DNA of 64,000 bases from Porites lobata (GCA_942486035.1 CALNXK010000078.1:1787501-1851500), one strand, 5' to 3'. Counted from the stretch's first letter, positions 1 through 11,830 are shown. A program made the numbers and translations. Notes: generated from the sequence alone by a model not told the origin.

Positions 1-11
1 CAACTGTTCAG
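1..11 (+). CDS. Gene 1: end of EGF exon
   Basis: The first 11 bases match, base for base, the end of the EGF exons at 34571-34581 and 39399-39409. They are followed by the same gttggttct donor, and the intron behind it is homologous. They encode the last N-C-S of a calcium-binding EGF domain and end in phase 1. Confidence 0.75.
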
Positions 12-2816
12 GTTGGTTCTCGGAATTCCTGTCTCGCTTTCCGTTAGTTTTGAGACTTCTGGTTCGGTACAATAGGGTTAACGTTCAGCAATGAACTTTT
101 ATAAATTGAAGTAATTAAAGGAAATTGTTACTCGCTCTTTTTATAATAAGTTCATTTATTTATTTAAATATTATTTGCTTACTTATTCAAATCTAACATC
201 ACAGTCGTCACGTATTGTGGATAATGACTCAGAGCTCATCTCTATATATTTGCCCAACGCGGAAAACCAAGAGGGAGTAACTTTTAACCCCTTATTCAGT
301 ACTACGATGGGAGTATAAGATAAGATGGTTGACCGAGATAAACAGTATCCATTCATGATCGCACTTCTTGGAAAAAGAGAGATCTGGCCGACAGCTTTTT
401 CATTTCTTAGAAGGTGGCTTAGTGGGAAGAAAAATTCTGAAGTCATTCTCAGTCACACAACAAAGCAGCTACATTTCGACAAAAAGCTCTTGCACAATTT
501 TACTTTGGATAGGAATATTATGATTCATAATACGACTAACATGCCTGCCAGGTCAGGCTGTGGACTGATAAATGCCGATCAAGCTCTTCTTGGCGGGTGT
601 AAATGAAGACACTACATCAGAACATGTTAATTAACTATTAACACAGATCACGACATTACTAACACGGGGGCACTAACTGTATTTGTAGAATCTGTACGAG
701 CAAAGCTGAATCACGAGATCATTCAAAACTCTGCTATTTCAAAATGTTTGCTACGGAGTTATTTTTTTTTTGCCTTCTTTTCTTTTTTAATGTTATTTTT
801 CCCCTTTCTCTTTGTTCATTATCACTCTAATATGCATGCATGCAGGCATATCTTTTTTTCTAAAGAAAGATTAGTCCTCCATTCAGCCATCCTTTCATTC
901 ACTTTTCCACCTATCTTCCTTTCTATCTAATCTACCTGCAGGACATGAGAAAAATAAGACTGTTGCTGTGGCATGCAGAGAATAGATTCACTAGCCGTGA
1001 TATTTTCTCGTCCAAAATAACCTTTTGGATGATCTTTGTGTTTTCATTTCCAGAATTTTCAATAACCTCAACAATATTACATGGAAATCAGTATTATCTC
1101 CGGCATCTTCACAGTTTTCTTGCTAGCGCTCGTGAGGTTGGGGAGGATTCTTCCTGGCTTCTTTGCTACCGTGCTGCCTTACATGGTTGGGGAGCCACGA
1201 AATTCCATGATAGATGCGACGGTCAAAATAATACTGTGACCGTCGTAAAGAAAGACCAATATGTCTTTGGAGGATACACTGACATTCCTTGGGGTAAGAT
1301 TTGATATTTAACAATTAATGAACGAGGCTGAGTATCTTGTGAAGAATTATGGAGATCGAGGAGGGTGTTATCCGGCTGAGGCGGGTGATATACTACGAGA
1401 TCTCCATAATTCTTCATATGATAGGAAAGCCGAATTCAATAATTGTTTTATTATTTATTCAAAATAATTCCTAGTTTAAAAACATAGCTAAAACATGCTT
1501 ACCTCCATCGATGTTAAGTTCATCTTCGATAGTGTACATTTATGTTTGTCCAGCTCCGCAAATATTCTCCAAATAGCAGATATCGCCCTCCGAGTTGTCT
1601 TCTTGCTGTTTTTGCTGTGTTTTTAGCTATTATTTCGCCTAGTTCCAGCTGTAGTTCTTACTCTTGAAACGAGTGAAGTGTCAGCCATTTTTGTTTTCAC
1701 AACCAAAACAACTCAACTTCGTCCCCAGGTCTTCTCGGTTAACAGTGCATTAACCTGTAGCGGGCTGCATTTTTGACGTCATTTGCTCGTTAAACACAAA
1801 ATTCTTCCAAATTTGGTCATCAGTAACTGGTTATTGTGAATTATGGGTGTGCTTTTAGCCAATCAGAATTGGGGAAATATTTTGAATGAATAATGAAGTG
1901 CCAGGTGAACCTCAGCAAGCATAAACATTGTTTGAATAGCGGCATACGAGAATACCTCCCCAGTTCGATTACATGACAAACATGACGAAAACATGACGCT
2001 AAAAGAGGTCGAGGAGGGAAAGAGAGACTATTAGCTCGCGTTCTGAGTTTTAATCGTTCTGGTCATAACTCAACCAGGCGAAATAGATGGCGTAACGAAG
2101 CAAATGACTCAAAGCTTCAATCCAGTGATTCACAGAAGAATTCAAGAGACGATACGCAATCCCACTGTTCTAAAATGGTTGGCTTTGCCTCACCGCGTAG
2201 TTTTGAGGTAATTCTCCCGATGCAGCCGTCGAAAAACGTTGCGGTACAGTATAAAGAGAGAACATGCAAATGTAAGTCGGCGGGGGACGCCACGTGATAT
2301 CATTCTATGTCAGGCTCATTTTCAGCTCCCTCTCCTGATAATACCTTTAATACCTTGGTTACATGTTCTGTTAGAAATAACTAAAGCTAAAATATCATGT
2401 AACCAGGATTGTTCAAGGCTTTGGTACTAATTATTGCTAGTCAGTTCTTTGATATATTTTGATCGCAAATAAATCATGCTTTGTGAAAAACCTAGCCTGT
2501 GTAGCAGGCGCTTGGAAGTAGTGGGCACAAGAAAAAACTGGCGTGCGAGAAGGAGACACGCGAGGGAAGAGGGAGCGCCTGCACGGAACGTCCCCGAAAA
2601 TCGTTTCCCGCCCCCTCTCCAATTACCTAGCAGCCGTTGCGTGATCTGTCAAAAGTTTTGACAGAAAACGACTGACCTCGCACAAACAAAGCGTGCCGCC
2701 AAAACACGTTCACTTGTACATTTTATCTTCGGTCTAAAATATATCTGTTATAAAGATCAGCTGGGTTATCTGACTATAGAGCGGTGGAGCAATAAACTGA
2801 TGGTTAACACACAGCT

Positions 2817-2908
<92 letters not shown>

Positions 2909-5900
2909 TTTATTAGCCTTTTTTTTACAGCAAATTTTACAGGATACAGCAGATTGATAGGCGAGGAGACCTCAAGAAACCACCAGGCTTATAAAGAGAG
3001 GTCACCTCGACATCACAATATTATAGGAAATAAGGGCTGTGAAGAAGTGCGGCTAAACTAATTTAATTTAAATCGTTTTTAACCACGGGCACAATGAATA
3101 GGAGCTAGCAAAGTCAAAACTGGGTATCTTTTAAAGAATGCATTCTGTGTATTATAAAAAAACTAAAAATATTGTTCTCTGAGCTTACTTAGGCACAACT
3201 GGACAGACACCAACGATCACAGCGTTCGTGGAAAAGTGGCAGCCGTTTTTGGAGCGGACCTAAACTTTAGAACACAAACTGAATCGACATATTTTCTACT
3301 GCAGTAACGAGACATGATAAACAACAGACCTCAGGTCACCTCCGAACGGCGAATAATACAATAGTGAAATGTTTTTTTAAATTCATGCCCCTGGTAAGTG
3401 TTTCAATTCATCAATCATGTCCAAGTTTTGATGGCATACGTTCCATCGACAACACAAGCCGCTAAGTTCTCCTGAGCAAAGAATATTTCCTCTGATCTTC
3501 ATTGCAACGATTCTACAAATCTTCTGTCTCTCGCCACTTCTGCTAATGCGTATCTGATGTCAATTCTTTCCATCGTGAATACCGTTTGAACACTCCAACT
3601 TTTCTTTGAGATTACAGCTACATAGTCCCATTAAACCAGATTGAAGTGACCTCCGAGACCTGAACTTCGATTGTATACAATTTAGTGGTTTCAGGAGCTA
3701 GTGGTGTAATGTAAGATCTTCACTACGTTGTCCATGTACTATTGATTGACAGTTTTCTCGCCCCGCACGGTTAATTTTTCCCTGCGGAGCCTCTCGACCA
3801 ATTGGAAATATCTGCACTCACAGAATGCGAGTTGAAACGATTTTCGGGGGCCTTCCGTGCAGGCGCTCCCTCACCCCTCGCGTGTCTCCCTCGCGCGTGC
3901 CCCTTCTCTCTTTAGCCCACTACTTCCAAGCGCCTGCTACGCAGGCTATGAAAAACCAAACCTTCAGATCCGAAGTTCGAGGAATTCGCCGCTCAGCCAC
4001 AAACCTTTAAGGTATTTAGTTCTTGCAAGACAAACTTTTAGACTGCGAAAAAATCTATCTAGTTGGCTTATCTTATCTAGGTTGGCTGGAAAAGTTTATA
4101 GCTTTTTTCAGCCCTTTCATGGATTAACAATGTCCAAGTATTATGAGACTGCAAAAATCGGTGGTTTGACAAAAAAAATTCTCATAAAGTTTAATTATAA
4201 GGCTAAAGGAATAACTTATTTAAAATCGCGCTTAAATAACTTATCCCAGTGGTTAATGGGACGGAGTGGGTGGTTTGAGACCGGCTCCCCTGGGTTTTTA
4301 CCATCTTAATATATTTCGTAAAAATTTCACGATCTTGCAACAAAAGATATAGGACTTATCAGCGATTGCGCTGCAGAGAGCTATGTTCGACACTATCTCA
4401 AATTATTAGGTTAAAGGCTTCTGACGACGCTTGCTTGTTGAACCAATCTTGGAGCCCGACAAAAAGCATGGAGAAATCTTTAGATACATGCAACTCGCGA
4501 ATACTACTTATAGCGCTTAATATCCTACAAAAACAACATACTACGAACAATGAACTTTATAGAGATTTATGAAACTAAATGAAAGAACCAGAAAGGCTTT
4601 TCATCCAGAGAAAGCAGCATCCAAAGTTGTGTTGTAAAGGCCAGCAAGAAAAACCGTTAACCGTGAAAGACGAACTGAGGACACTATACCTTTTATTGAC
4701 AACCTGATGAAGGACGCCGATCTGGAATCAGTCTCAGAAATCAAACTACAATAACAGACAAGGAAGCGCAAGGGGCGGCAACCTTGTCAGCTACGTTTAG
4801 GGGACTTCCCGACCGAAGTGAGGTGGTGAGGTGATCTTAGATTTTGATGAAAATTCAGATATCAAGTAAATTTGGTACAGTTTTTCTTGTCATTGTCGGT
4901 TACCTTTACCTCAATGATTCCTCGCGAAGCGAGCCAACCGAGGAGCGAGATAATAATTTTGTCGAAATTCGTATTGCGCGAGAAATGTACGTTAATGTAC
5001 GTGGACCGTTGCCTAGTGCCTGTACGGCGTTTTCCCAGCCCCCCTTGGTCAATTCACTTCGCTTGGACCACACGTCTCGAAACGCTTTGGCCGCGCGCAA
5101 TAATGAGGCCTAGGGACTATGCAAAGTGGACCGCACAGCGCGGCAGAAACACGACTCAGATTCATATGCAACTCGCGACGCCACAGTCGATGATGTCACT
5201 GCGACTGCCAAGCAGATACATGATATATCTGGTTGGCAGTCGCAGTGACGTCATCGATTGTGGTGTCGAGTTGCATCAAGGTTTCTGGGCAACGTGACTT
5301 CCACTGGCTACAAAGGCCAAAATGTTCGTTCATCCTTTTTGAAAAATGTTTACTGTCGGTGAATGACGACCGATTCTCGTCACGCAAATAATGTATGACG
5401 CCGTAAAGAGTCTTCGCGACAGTCTCGCGTCAAGACACTTATCGGCTTTGTCGGTCATACATGTATATTCTTCAAATGTGATGAATTGAGTTGAAATACC
5501 TCTTTTACCTTCAATGCCCTGCTTATTTTCCTCCAATATCTCTTTGAATTCTTGATAAATACAGCTCCACCAGCTTCTGACAGCGTCTACCAACAGAATT
5601 TTACGGCAAAAAAGCTTTAAATACTATTATTTCCCCTCCCCCCCGCTCGTTTTGTGGTTATTTTGTTTTGTCTTTTTTTTTTTAACCATATTGTTTTTAC
5701 CTGTTGGCTGGTTTCAATTTATTTGTACTGCTGCCCATTTACGCCTTAGCAAGGTGTTGCGATAAATGTATTTCTAGTAGTAACAATAATCAGATTAAGA
5801 AATAAAAATAACGTCATCGTACAAATAGGCTATTTTACTGTCTTCTGAAAGGAAAATATACATGGTAACAAATATGTTAATTAAAATATATATATATATA

Positions 5901-6284
5901 AAAAAATGAAGTATATTTAATTATTTGAAATTCTTATTTCATGTTTTTTAGTTTGTTTGTTTTGTTTTGTTAGAATCCAGTGATAGAGACGCTGAAACCC
6001 CCAACGCGTTTATCTTTTCTCTCAATAATTTTGAAGGGCTGGCACCGTTTGTGAGCAAGGTAAGAAAAGATAAGACAGCACAGGCCATCTACAGGGGTTC
6101 AGATACTGGTCCAGTGTTTGGTCACGACCTTTCAATTGATCTTAACCACGAGGTTGTAGAGACACTCTTGGGCTCGTACTACTCTGCTCCACCTGCAGTA
6201 AAGGACCGGTACACAGTCCTGGCCGGGACTCGGCTCTTCTCACCTGATGAGGTGGAGGTGTTTTATCTTGACCCATCCCGCTAA
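1..6284 (+). CDS. Gene 1: 3' part of a secreted EGF-TLDc protein (partial)
   Basis: Three exons are visible: the last 11 bases of an EGF exon (1-11), a TLDc-N exon (1054-1293) and a TLDc-C exon (5974-6284). All junctions are phase 1 with GT/AG borders. The start of the gene lies left of the window. Nucleotide identity to gene 2 in exons, introns and 3' flank shows the two are paralogues from one block duplication. By analogy with gene 2 the missing part should hold a signal peptide, a PAN domain and EGF repeats; that is inference. The TLDc domain is whole and ends in the family's DEVEVFYL-type motif. Known TLDc proteins (OXR1, NCOA7, TBC1D24) are cytosolic and bind V-ATPase; a secreted TLDc would act outside the cell and its role is unknown. 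Confidence 0.85.
12..1053 (+). other. Gene 1 intron, copy of the EGF-unit intron
   Basis: Noncoding. Bases 12-600 match the introns after both EGF4 (34582-34777 plus 38713-39120) and EGF5 (39410-40230) of gene 2. Bases 600-1053 match 40230-41049. No separate gene was recognised; the short frames here are intron frames. It supplies the empty site for the foldback element of gene 2 (near 193-210). Confidence 0.6.
1054..1293 (+). CDS. Gene 1: TLDc domain, N-terminal exon
   Basis: Acceptor cag at 1051-1053, donor gtaag at 1294. The exon is 240 nt and phase 1 at both ends. The frame reads about 80 residues with the TLDc hallmarks ILHGNQYYLRHLHSFLAS, SSWLLCYRA, HGW, RCDG, NTVTV and FGGYTDIPW. It is about 90% identical in protein to the gene 2 exon at 41050-41298, but lacks two residues (Gly-Pro region) that gene 2 carries at the exon's 3' end. 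Confidence 0.88.
1334..1422. mobile_element. Short hairpin MITE
   Basis: A perfect 17-bp inverted repeat (1341-1357 and 1399-1415, starting gaagaattatggagatc) flanks a 41-base loop. It lies about 45 bases after the TLDc-N donor of gene 1. Its absence at the matching place in gene 2 suggests a later insertion or foldback event. The family was not identified. Confidence 0.5.
2493..3948. mobile_element. Non-autonomous Mutator-like element (TAGCCTG...CAGGCTA)
   Basis: Terminal inverted repeats of about 115 bp (2493-2610 and 3833-3948) begin TAGCCTG and end CAGGCTA. The element is flanked by an exact 9-bp duplication TGAAAAACC (2484-2492 and 3949-3957). Gene 2's intron lacks it at the matching place (near 43180). 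It is 1456 bp long with no transposase frame. A 9-bp target duplication with long inverted repeats fits the Mutator superfamily; naming the superfamily is inference. Confidence 0.75.
2818..2908. repeat. (ATC)n microsatellite
   Basis: About 30 uninterrupted TCA/ATC units lie within the Mutator-like element. It is likely unstable in length between alleles. Confidence 0.95.
4195..5530. other. Block present in gene 1 intron and absent from gene 2
   Basis: Gene 2's intron jumps from sequence matching about 4190 (near 44490) to sequence matching about 5535 (near 44510). The 1.3 kb between therefore has no partner. It contains short frames without recognisable domains and a palindrome at 5168-5274. 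Clear terminal repeats or target duplication were not found, so it may be an insertion in gene 1 or a deletion in gene 2. Confidence 0.4.
5168..5274. repeat. 107-bp near-perfect palindrome
   Basis: Left arm 5168-5216 (starts gcaactcg, contains cactgcgactgcca) pairs with right arm 5226-5274 with about five mismatches or small gaps around a short centre near 5221. It may be a MITE or a template-switch foldback. No target duplication was seen. Confidence 0.7.
5974..6284 (+). CDS. Gene 1: TLDc domain, C-terminal exon and stop
   Basis: Acceptor ag at 5972-5973; the TAA stop is 6282-6284. It encodes about 103 residues with the second half of TLDc: AFIFSLNN, a GP(V/K)FG-type motif, a YYSAP segment, and the closing SPDEVEVFYL. 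A short tail of five residues follows. Homologous to 44860-45185 of gene 2, which has a few extra residues near the middle. Confidence 0.88.
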
Positions 6285-7143
6285 ATGCAAGATAACACTA
6301 ACTGAGTTCGACTAAAAGCGAGGGGATGCATTTAATATAACCCAAACTTCCAATCAATTCCTTTTTAGTTTCTCTTTCTTTAATTTCTTTTGTTTTTCTT
6401 TTTTATAAATAGAACATAATTATTTCTGGAATTGAGAAATGTAAGGTTGTCAAAAGAAATCTTCATAGAAAAAAACCTCAACGTCAGCCTTCAAATTCTA
6501 AAAATTTAATTGTCTAAATCTGCAGTAAGAATTGGTTCATTAAATGCTTGCCTATAGCTTATTTTTTGGGCACGGATATCAGAATAGGCTGTTTAGGATA
6601 CAGGCTCCGGATTTAGTAATGCACGTTTCCAGACACTTTCCTTGCTCAGACAACTGTCGCCGATCAACTTTATCAAGGCTAAAAGTAGCATGCACTGCTT
6701 GTTACAACACTGTAATCGCTCGAGTAACTAAACAAATGCTCACAAACGTGAAAACAAAAACAAAAAATAAACGGTCTGTTCTATAATTCTGTTCTATAAA
6801 TCATAAGTAAAAAACGACTATACAATGGAAACCCTGTGTGCCAGAGAGTGCATGCTTTCTACGTCGCCATGGCCAATGTTGCTGCAAATCTCATTGCGAC
6901 GCATCCTACTAGCATGTTTTACCCTTTAAAAGCAGTTTCCGTTGAAGAAAGAAATTTTTCTGGTGAGAACTCTACACTTGTTTACTTGTATGTAAAGTCA
7001 AGTGTTCAATCATTTACGACACAGTTTTATTTGATCTACGTCACAACTCCTTTGTTTCCGGGAGGTTTCCGAAAGAAGACTAATTCATGATGTGCCAGAA
7101 TAGCGGTAAATTTGAACTATCACATTCAAAAAATCACATTCTG
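6285..7143 (+). other. Gene 1 3' flank (candidate 3' UTR)
   Basis: Noncoding and alignable to 45186-45900 behind gene 2. An AATAAA hexamer at 6766-6771 is a candidate poly(A) signal. Nothing else was recognised. Confidence 0.4.
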
Positions 7144-7152
7144 CTCAGATGG

Positions 7153-8038
7153 TAGCCTGAATTTCATCCGATTACTTCGAGTCGTTATTACTCCCTCAGT
7201 AACGTCTGAATCGACCGGCCGTTAATGCCGTCCAGTGACGTCACTACTCCTTGACATTTGCTTTAATTCATGCAAAAAGCAAAACACGATTTTCAAGTGG
7301 CAAACCGAGAAATATCGTTTGGAAATGTCTGCATGATACAGAACTGCTTTATTTTTTTCGATTGTAATTCATGTTTAACGTTCAAACTATCAACTGCATG
7401 CGGTACAACTCTGAACCGGTTGTACTAAATTCGAAAAACAAACTCGGTCGCAATCACGCAATGAAATAAGCACACACACGGAACACTTAGTTCAAAAACA
7501 CAGTGCTTTGCTTTAATTGAAAAGAAGCTATTTGGTCCTTAACGAAGAAAAAAAACAAGGAGACAAGAAAGAAAAGCTAACAGAATCATCACACTTGACG
7601 GTAAAAATAGCAATTGATCTCAGAAAACTTCACGTAAACAAAATCACCGGCCGCCGAAACCACAAAGCGGCTCTGAATGAAAAACCTACCGACTCCTCGC
7701 GATGATTCTTCAGATTCTTCATTCGCAGTTCAATTTAGCGTTTCAGTTTCGAAGACAAGGGCAATTTGGCTGTTTAAGATAAAGATTAAGCTTATAGAAA
7801 TGTTTGAACAAACCGAACGAATGCCAGGGATGCGATCGGCTGAATATCAAATGACAATCCCGCTAAAATTTTTCATAATTATACATAATTATGCGAATGT
7901 TTGAACAATCAACTAATCAAAATCACTACCCGGTTTTCGGGTAGTGAGTGACGTCACTGGACGGCATTAACGGCCGGTCGATTCAGACGTTGTTGAGAGG
8001 AGAAAACGACTCGAAGCAATCGGATGAATTTCAGGCTA
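7153..8038. mobile_element. Mutator-like MITE with 9-bp duplication CTCAGATGG
   Basis: Inverted repeats of about 95 bp (7153-7247 and 7945-8038) start TAGCCTGAA and end TTCAGGCTA. The 9-bp sequence CTCAGATGG occurs exactly on both sides (7144-7152 and 8039-8047). The duplicate block behind gene 2 has the uninterrupted site near 45900-45910. It is 886 bp long with no transposase. The termini match those of the element at 2493-3948. Confidence 0.8.
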
Positions 8039-8047
8039 CTCAGATGG

Positions 8048-9602
8048 CAAAACATGTGATTTTTTTTCGGGGAGGCCCTCGTAGTAATGCGTACTTTTAA
8101 TTAAAAAATAAAAATGTTTTCGTAGTGAGAAGTACTTTTAATTAAAACAAATATGTTTCGTTTATGGGCACTTTAAGAAGAAATACACTGCATTAAAAAG
8201 ATAAGACACAAAGTGCAATAGTCGAGCCTCTTCAACAAGGGGCATAGGATGGTTTATGGGGCTTCGTCGCGCGTTCCTGTCCCACGTTTTGAGGGTAGAT
8301 TTTGTATTGCCTTCTTGTCAACTCTCATTCTACATCTGTATTTGCAGACGTAACGCAAAGGGTTGAAATCTCAGGATAGAATTGTCCCTGCTAGCGTTTG
8401 TCATTGACTTTGGTGTAGTTACTAGATTTTTAATATATAGTTTAGCACATATTTCAATGCAATTTATTAATTCCTATACGTAACGTTAATTGCCATATAT
8501 TTCCATTATATTATCCCAACATTTTGTACTTTTATGATAATTATCCAATATAACTTGCCACAGTATTTAGTTCATGCCATCAGATATTCATCTGATGTCA
8601 TTTTGCATTTTCATCACTTAATGTGTTTCGATGCAGTTTTATTCACACTGAAATGCACCGAGAAAGCAGGTTAGTTTTGAGGATTGCAAGAAAGAAAATA
8701 CACCAAAGTTTCTAAGCAGCGAATTCTACTTAAGATTAATTTGAGTTATTTGGAACTTTTGAATTCAATAACAAGTCAGGGTTATTAAAGGGTTTGGTTT
8801 GAAATGTATTTGGTTTGAAATATACTAACTTTAATTTGAATTCAAACGTACACAATTGTTTTATTTCTCACGCAGGCTATTCACTAAACGCCAAACCTTA
8901 ACGTTCCTTGTGTCGGATTTTTAGTAGCAGGTCTAGATCACTCAAACTTCGGCCTTTATAGATTTCAGACTTTTTTGTTAATTGTCGTCATAGTGATATC
9001 GACTACACTTGAAACTGTATTTTGACAAACTCCATTTCATAGTCAATCACTGGTGAAGGACAAGGACATTAAATAACTGTTAAGGCAATTGAAAAATATC
9101 GTTATGGTCTCCCGAAAACTGCATCGAAACACCTTAATTAACTTAAATTGTTTGGAAATATTATAATTTTTGATAGCAGTCGCTCGCGATAGTTATTTGA
9201 TTATCAAGTAAAGCGAGACAAAGGAGGAAACGGAAAGGGAAGAAAAAAAAATATTTTGCCTTCCCATTACCCCTTGCTATTGCTCGTTCCCATTATTCTC
9301 CACTCAGGCCCAGGACTGCGCTATGCAGAACGTTGAAAAAAGCCTGCGTACGAGGCAGTACATTTACTACCGGGTGTGGGGTGTTATTGATCATCATCCA
9401 ATACCTTTTGTTATAGTTTATGACTTCTAGTGATTTTTGGCATCATACAACAATATTAAACACTTAATAACTGTTCCCGAGGGAAGCAAAATTTACTGTT
9501 TTTCGAGGGAACAGTCTTTAAGTAATCTGTTATACGGCTGAAAATGTTGAAGCTGGAAAACATTCTTTAAACCTCGCTGTAACAGCAGTCGTCGATCAAC
9601 CT
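8048..9602. other. Intergenic block duplicated at 45905-47110
   Basis: AT-rich noncoding DNA that aligns with the segment behind gene 2. No gene or RNA was recognised. Confidence 0.5.
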
Positions 9603-9604
9603 TA

Positions 9605-9974
9605 GGGAGCTTAAGCAACAACGACGCCGACGGCTACGAAAACGTCACTTAAAAAGTGAATTCGCACCGCTTCAAACTTTATCGCGCTTATTCCATCTCG
9701 TTTACTTCGTCAAATGTTGGCAAATGTTTTTGGAGTTGAATTCTAAAGGACTGTATCAAAGTTCAGGAAAAGAAAATAAAGTTGCATTGTTGTCTTGTGT
9801 TCCCGTCCTCGACAAAACGTGAAGTCAGACACTTTCACGTTGTAGTCGGGCAACGACGGCAAAGAAATGTACAAAAAAAGCGTGATGCACGTGCAAAGTT
9901 GTTGTTTTGCTAATCAAGCCTGTTGCTTTTTTGCCGTTCTCGTTGCCGTCCGCGTCGTCGCTGCTTAAGCTCCC
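9605..9974. mobile_element. MITE with GGGAGCTTAAGCA termini and TA duplication
   Basis: Terminal inverted repeats of about 30 bp begin GGGAGCTTAAGCAACAACGA and return at the right end with few mismatches; TA flanks both sides (9603-9604, 9975-9976). The length is 370 bp. A degraded relative of its inner part (motifs aaaacgtgaa, cacgtcgtagtc, ggcaaagaaatgt) lies at about 18440-18545. A TA duplication fits Tc1/mariner-type insertion, but the superfamily is not certain. Confidence 0.7.
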
Positions 9975-9976
9975 TA

Positions 9977-11070
9977 TTCGCGAGTAACAGTGCACTGTTA
10001 CCCTTGACGTCATAGATTTGCAACGTTGCCCGCTCAGAGATTTTGGCGGGAAACAGTTTCATTGTTAGATGCGATGTGACCTCGAAGTAACCAATGAGGG
10101 TGCGCGCTGTAAGAAACAAATTTCCAGCTGTATAACACTTCAAAATGTTTAAGGGCGATAGCGAAGTGAATATAAAGTAAAATTGACTATATTGCATTAT
10201 GATAACTATACTGTAGTTTACTTAAATAGTACTCGTAATCGATAGTAAAGGTGCAAGACTTTATGAGTGTTTTAAGGCACGTTTGTGCGCGCACTATTAT
10301 AGGAAAAAAATGTAAATTATATAATGTCCAGCGCAAATAAAGAGAAAAATGGATTAGGAAAATTGCGAGAGGGATTCTTTGGGTCGCTTAGGTTGCGAGC
10401 TTTGTATATAGTATTGATTATTCAAAGTTGAAACATCACAGCCAGATACATCATTTCTTTATCATATCATGACCCAGGAGTCATTTTATAAGTTAACGGT
10501 TGAGTACATGGATGATCGTCCGGGTGAACGAAGTCCTGAATAGGACTGTTGTTGTTGTTGTTGTTGTTGACAGTGACAGAGGTTTCGACAACCTGTGCGG
10601 TAGTCATCTTCAGAGTCAAAGTGAGTTGTATCACGTCAGTTGTAGGTATTAAACTCGGGATATTGAACTGATTGGTCAATTAAGTCTTGATCTTATTGGT
10701 CGTATGTCAGTTAAGCCGTGATGTTATTGGCTATGAAGACTCGTAATGTCATCGGTGCATTTCGATCCGTCTGTTGTCATTGTTAAACAGTCGTTTGACT
10801 GCTCAGTCTGTCGAAAGATTTAGGAGGACGAAGCGTCGTAGTGAAAAACAAATGAAAGCGATGGCTGTTTTCGTTTAGAGTAGGAACTTTTTTTTTTGTA
10901 AGTGAAAAAGGGACTTTGCAGTGTCTTTCTGAAGATAACTGCCGACATCGTCCTCGTCCCGTTTCAAAGCAGGTATCATTATATTTTTAAATTTTTGTAG
11001 ACTTTGCACTGATTTTCCTGAGACGAATAGGCCCTTTTAGAACTGTTACTTGTTATCACTTAGCAACGGC
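9977..11070. other. Intergenic; partly duplicated at 47340-47950
   Basis: Bases 10120-10440 and 10780-11070 match 47340-47690 and 47690-47950. Between them (about 10470-10780) is a dispersed repeat absent from the other copy. No gene was recognised. Confidence 0.45.
10470..10780 (-). repeat. Dispersed repeat with (TTG)n
   Basis: Present in this duplicate block but absent from its partner near 47690, so it is an insertion. It has a GTT run (10548-10569) and GC-richer sequence than its flanks. On the minus strand part of it is open (10679 to 10467) and reads like a fragment of a repeat-encoded protein, but no domain was recognised. Confidence 0.4.
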
Positions 11071-11703
11071 TCGCGAGATGGCAAGCCATCCAAGCGTTCA
11101 TTCACATCACAAAGCTTTGAGTGCGATCGCGGAAAGGCTCCCTAGGGAATTCAAAGGTAAAGCAGCGTTAAATAGGCGTTGCGCCTTTTTTTTAAAGAAC
11201 CTTTCCTTTTTTTCTTTTTGTTTAATATTTTTATCCCGTATATTTTCCTATTTTGACTTTGGTCTTTTTGAATTTTCGACCACTTGCGGGGACGCACATA
11301 CGTATTACCGAACAGGAAGCTATACCCCCAAACCATATAAGCCAAAAACAGTGCCTTTTCTAAGACCCTAACATTTCCGTTCTTTGTAGTCAAGGTAGGA
11401 ACGCAGAATGACCGATCAAAGTGCAAGACGACTTGTTTCCATTTTTTTTTTTTTTTGCTGGAGTCGCGCGGTTGGCTTGGGAAAACTGCTAACAAAAACG
11501 ATAACCCCATTTTTATATATAATTATACATAAATCAGTATTCAACTGATAACTTTATTTTATTCTACTTGAGATAAAACTCCACAGCAATGTCACTGTCT
11601 TTTATCGGGGAGTATCGACATACTTTCAAAGCAATGACCATGCTGCAACTTTCAACTGTAACTCTATATCTTTCAGTTCGTCTTACGGACCCTAAGAATA
11701 ATA

Positions 11704-11830
11704 CAGAGGAACCTCAATTTAAGGAACTACTACAAAACGACGTCCTCGAGACAAGAGTAGAATACTAATGAAAAATAACGAAACTTCGTTTGTCAGTCCC
11801 TTAGCCCTTCGATATATGGAGGTTCCACTT
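11704..11830. mobile_element. Possible short pogo-like MITE
   Basis: Left end CAGAGGAACCTC and right end (reverse) AAGTGGAACCTC form imperfect inverted repeats, with TA on both sides (11702-11703, 11831-11832). Length 127 bp. The ends are weaker than those of the element at 23045. Confidence 0.4.

Larger units (their letters stand above)
1294..5973 (+). other. Gene 1 intron inside the TLDc domain, loaded with insertions
   Basis: This 4.7-kb intron matches the gene 2 intron 41299-44859 except for insertions. It holds a hairpin MITE (1334-1422), a segment inverted relative to gene 2 (about 1880-2200), a Mutator-like element (2493-3948) and a block with no partner in gene 2 (about 4195-5530) that includes a 107-bp palindrome. 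No coding exon was recognised. Confidence 0.6.

Noticed and set aside
183..606. Overlapping frames at the left edge (minus 183-446, plus 325-606) as genes
   Set aside because: They lie in the EGF-unit intron, which is repeated three times in the window with frame-breaking differences.
2818..2908. CRISPR-like array
   Set aside because: It is a simple trinucleotide microsatellite in eukaryotic DNA, with no spacers.
10560..10625. Hammerhead-like CUGAAGA ... GAAAC pattern on the minus strand of the dispersed repeat
   Set aside because: The core motifs are partly there, but the first stem II pair (G10.1-C11.1) is missing and stem III does not pair cleanly, unlike the motif at 49718.
11078..11510. 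Opposed frames of about 100 codons at 11078-11371 (plus) and 11151-11510 (minus)
   Set aside because: AT-rich low-complexity translations with no domain and no support from the duplicated block.
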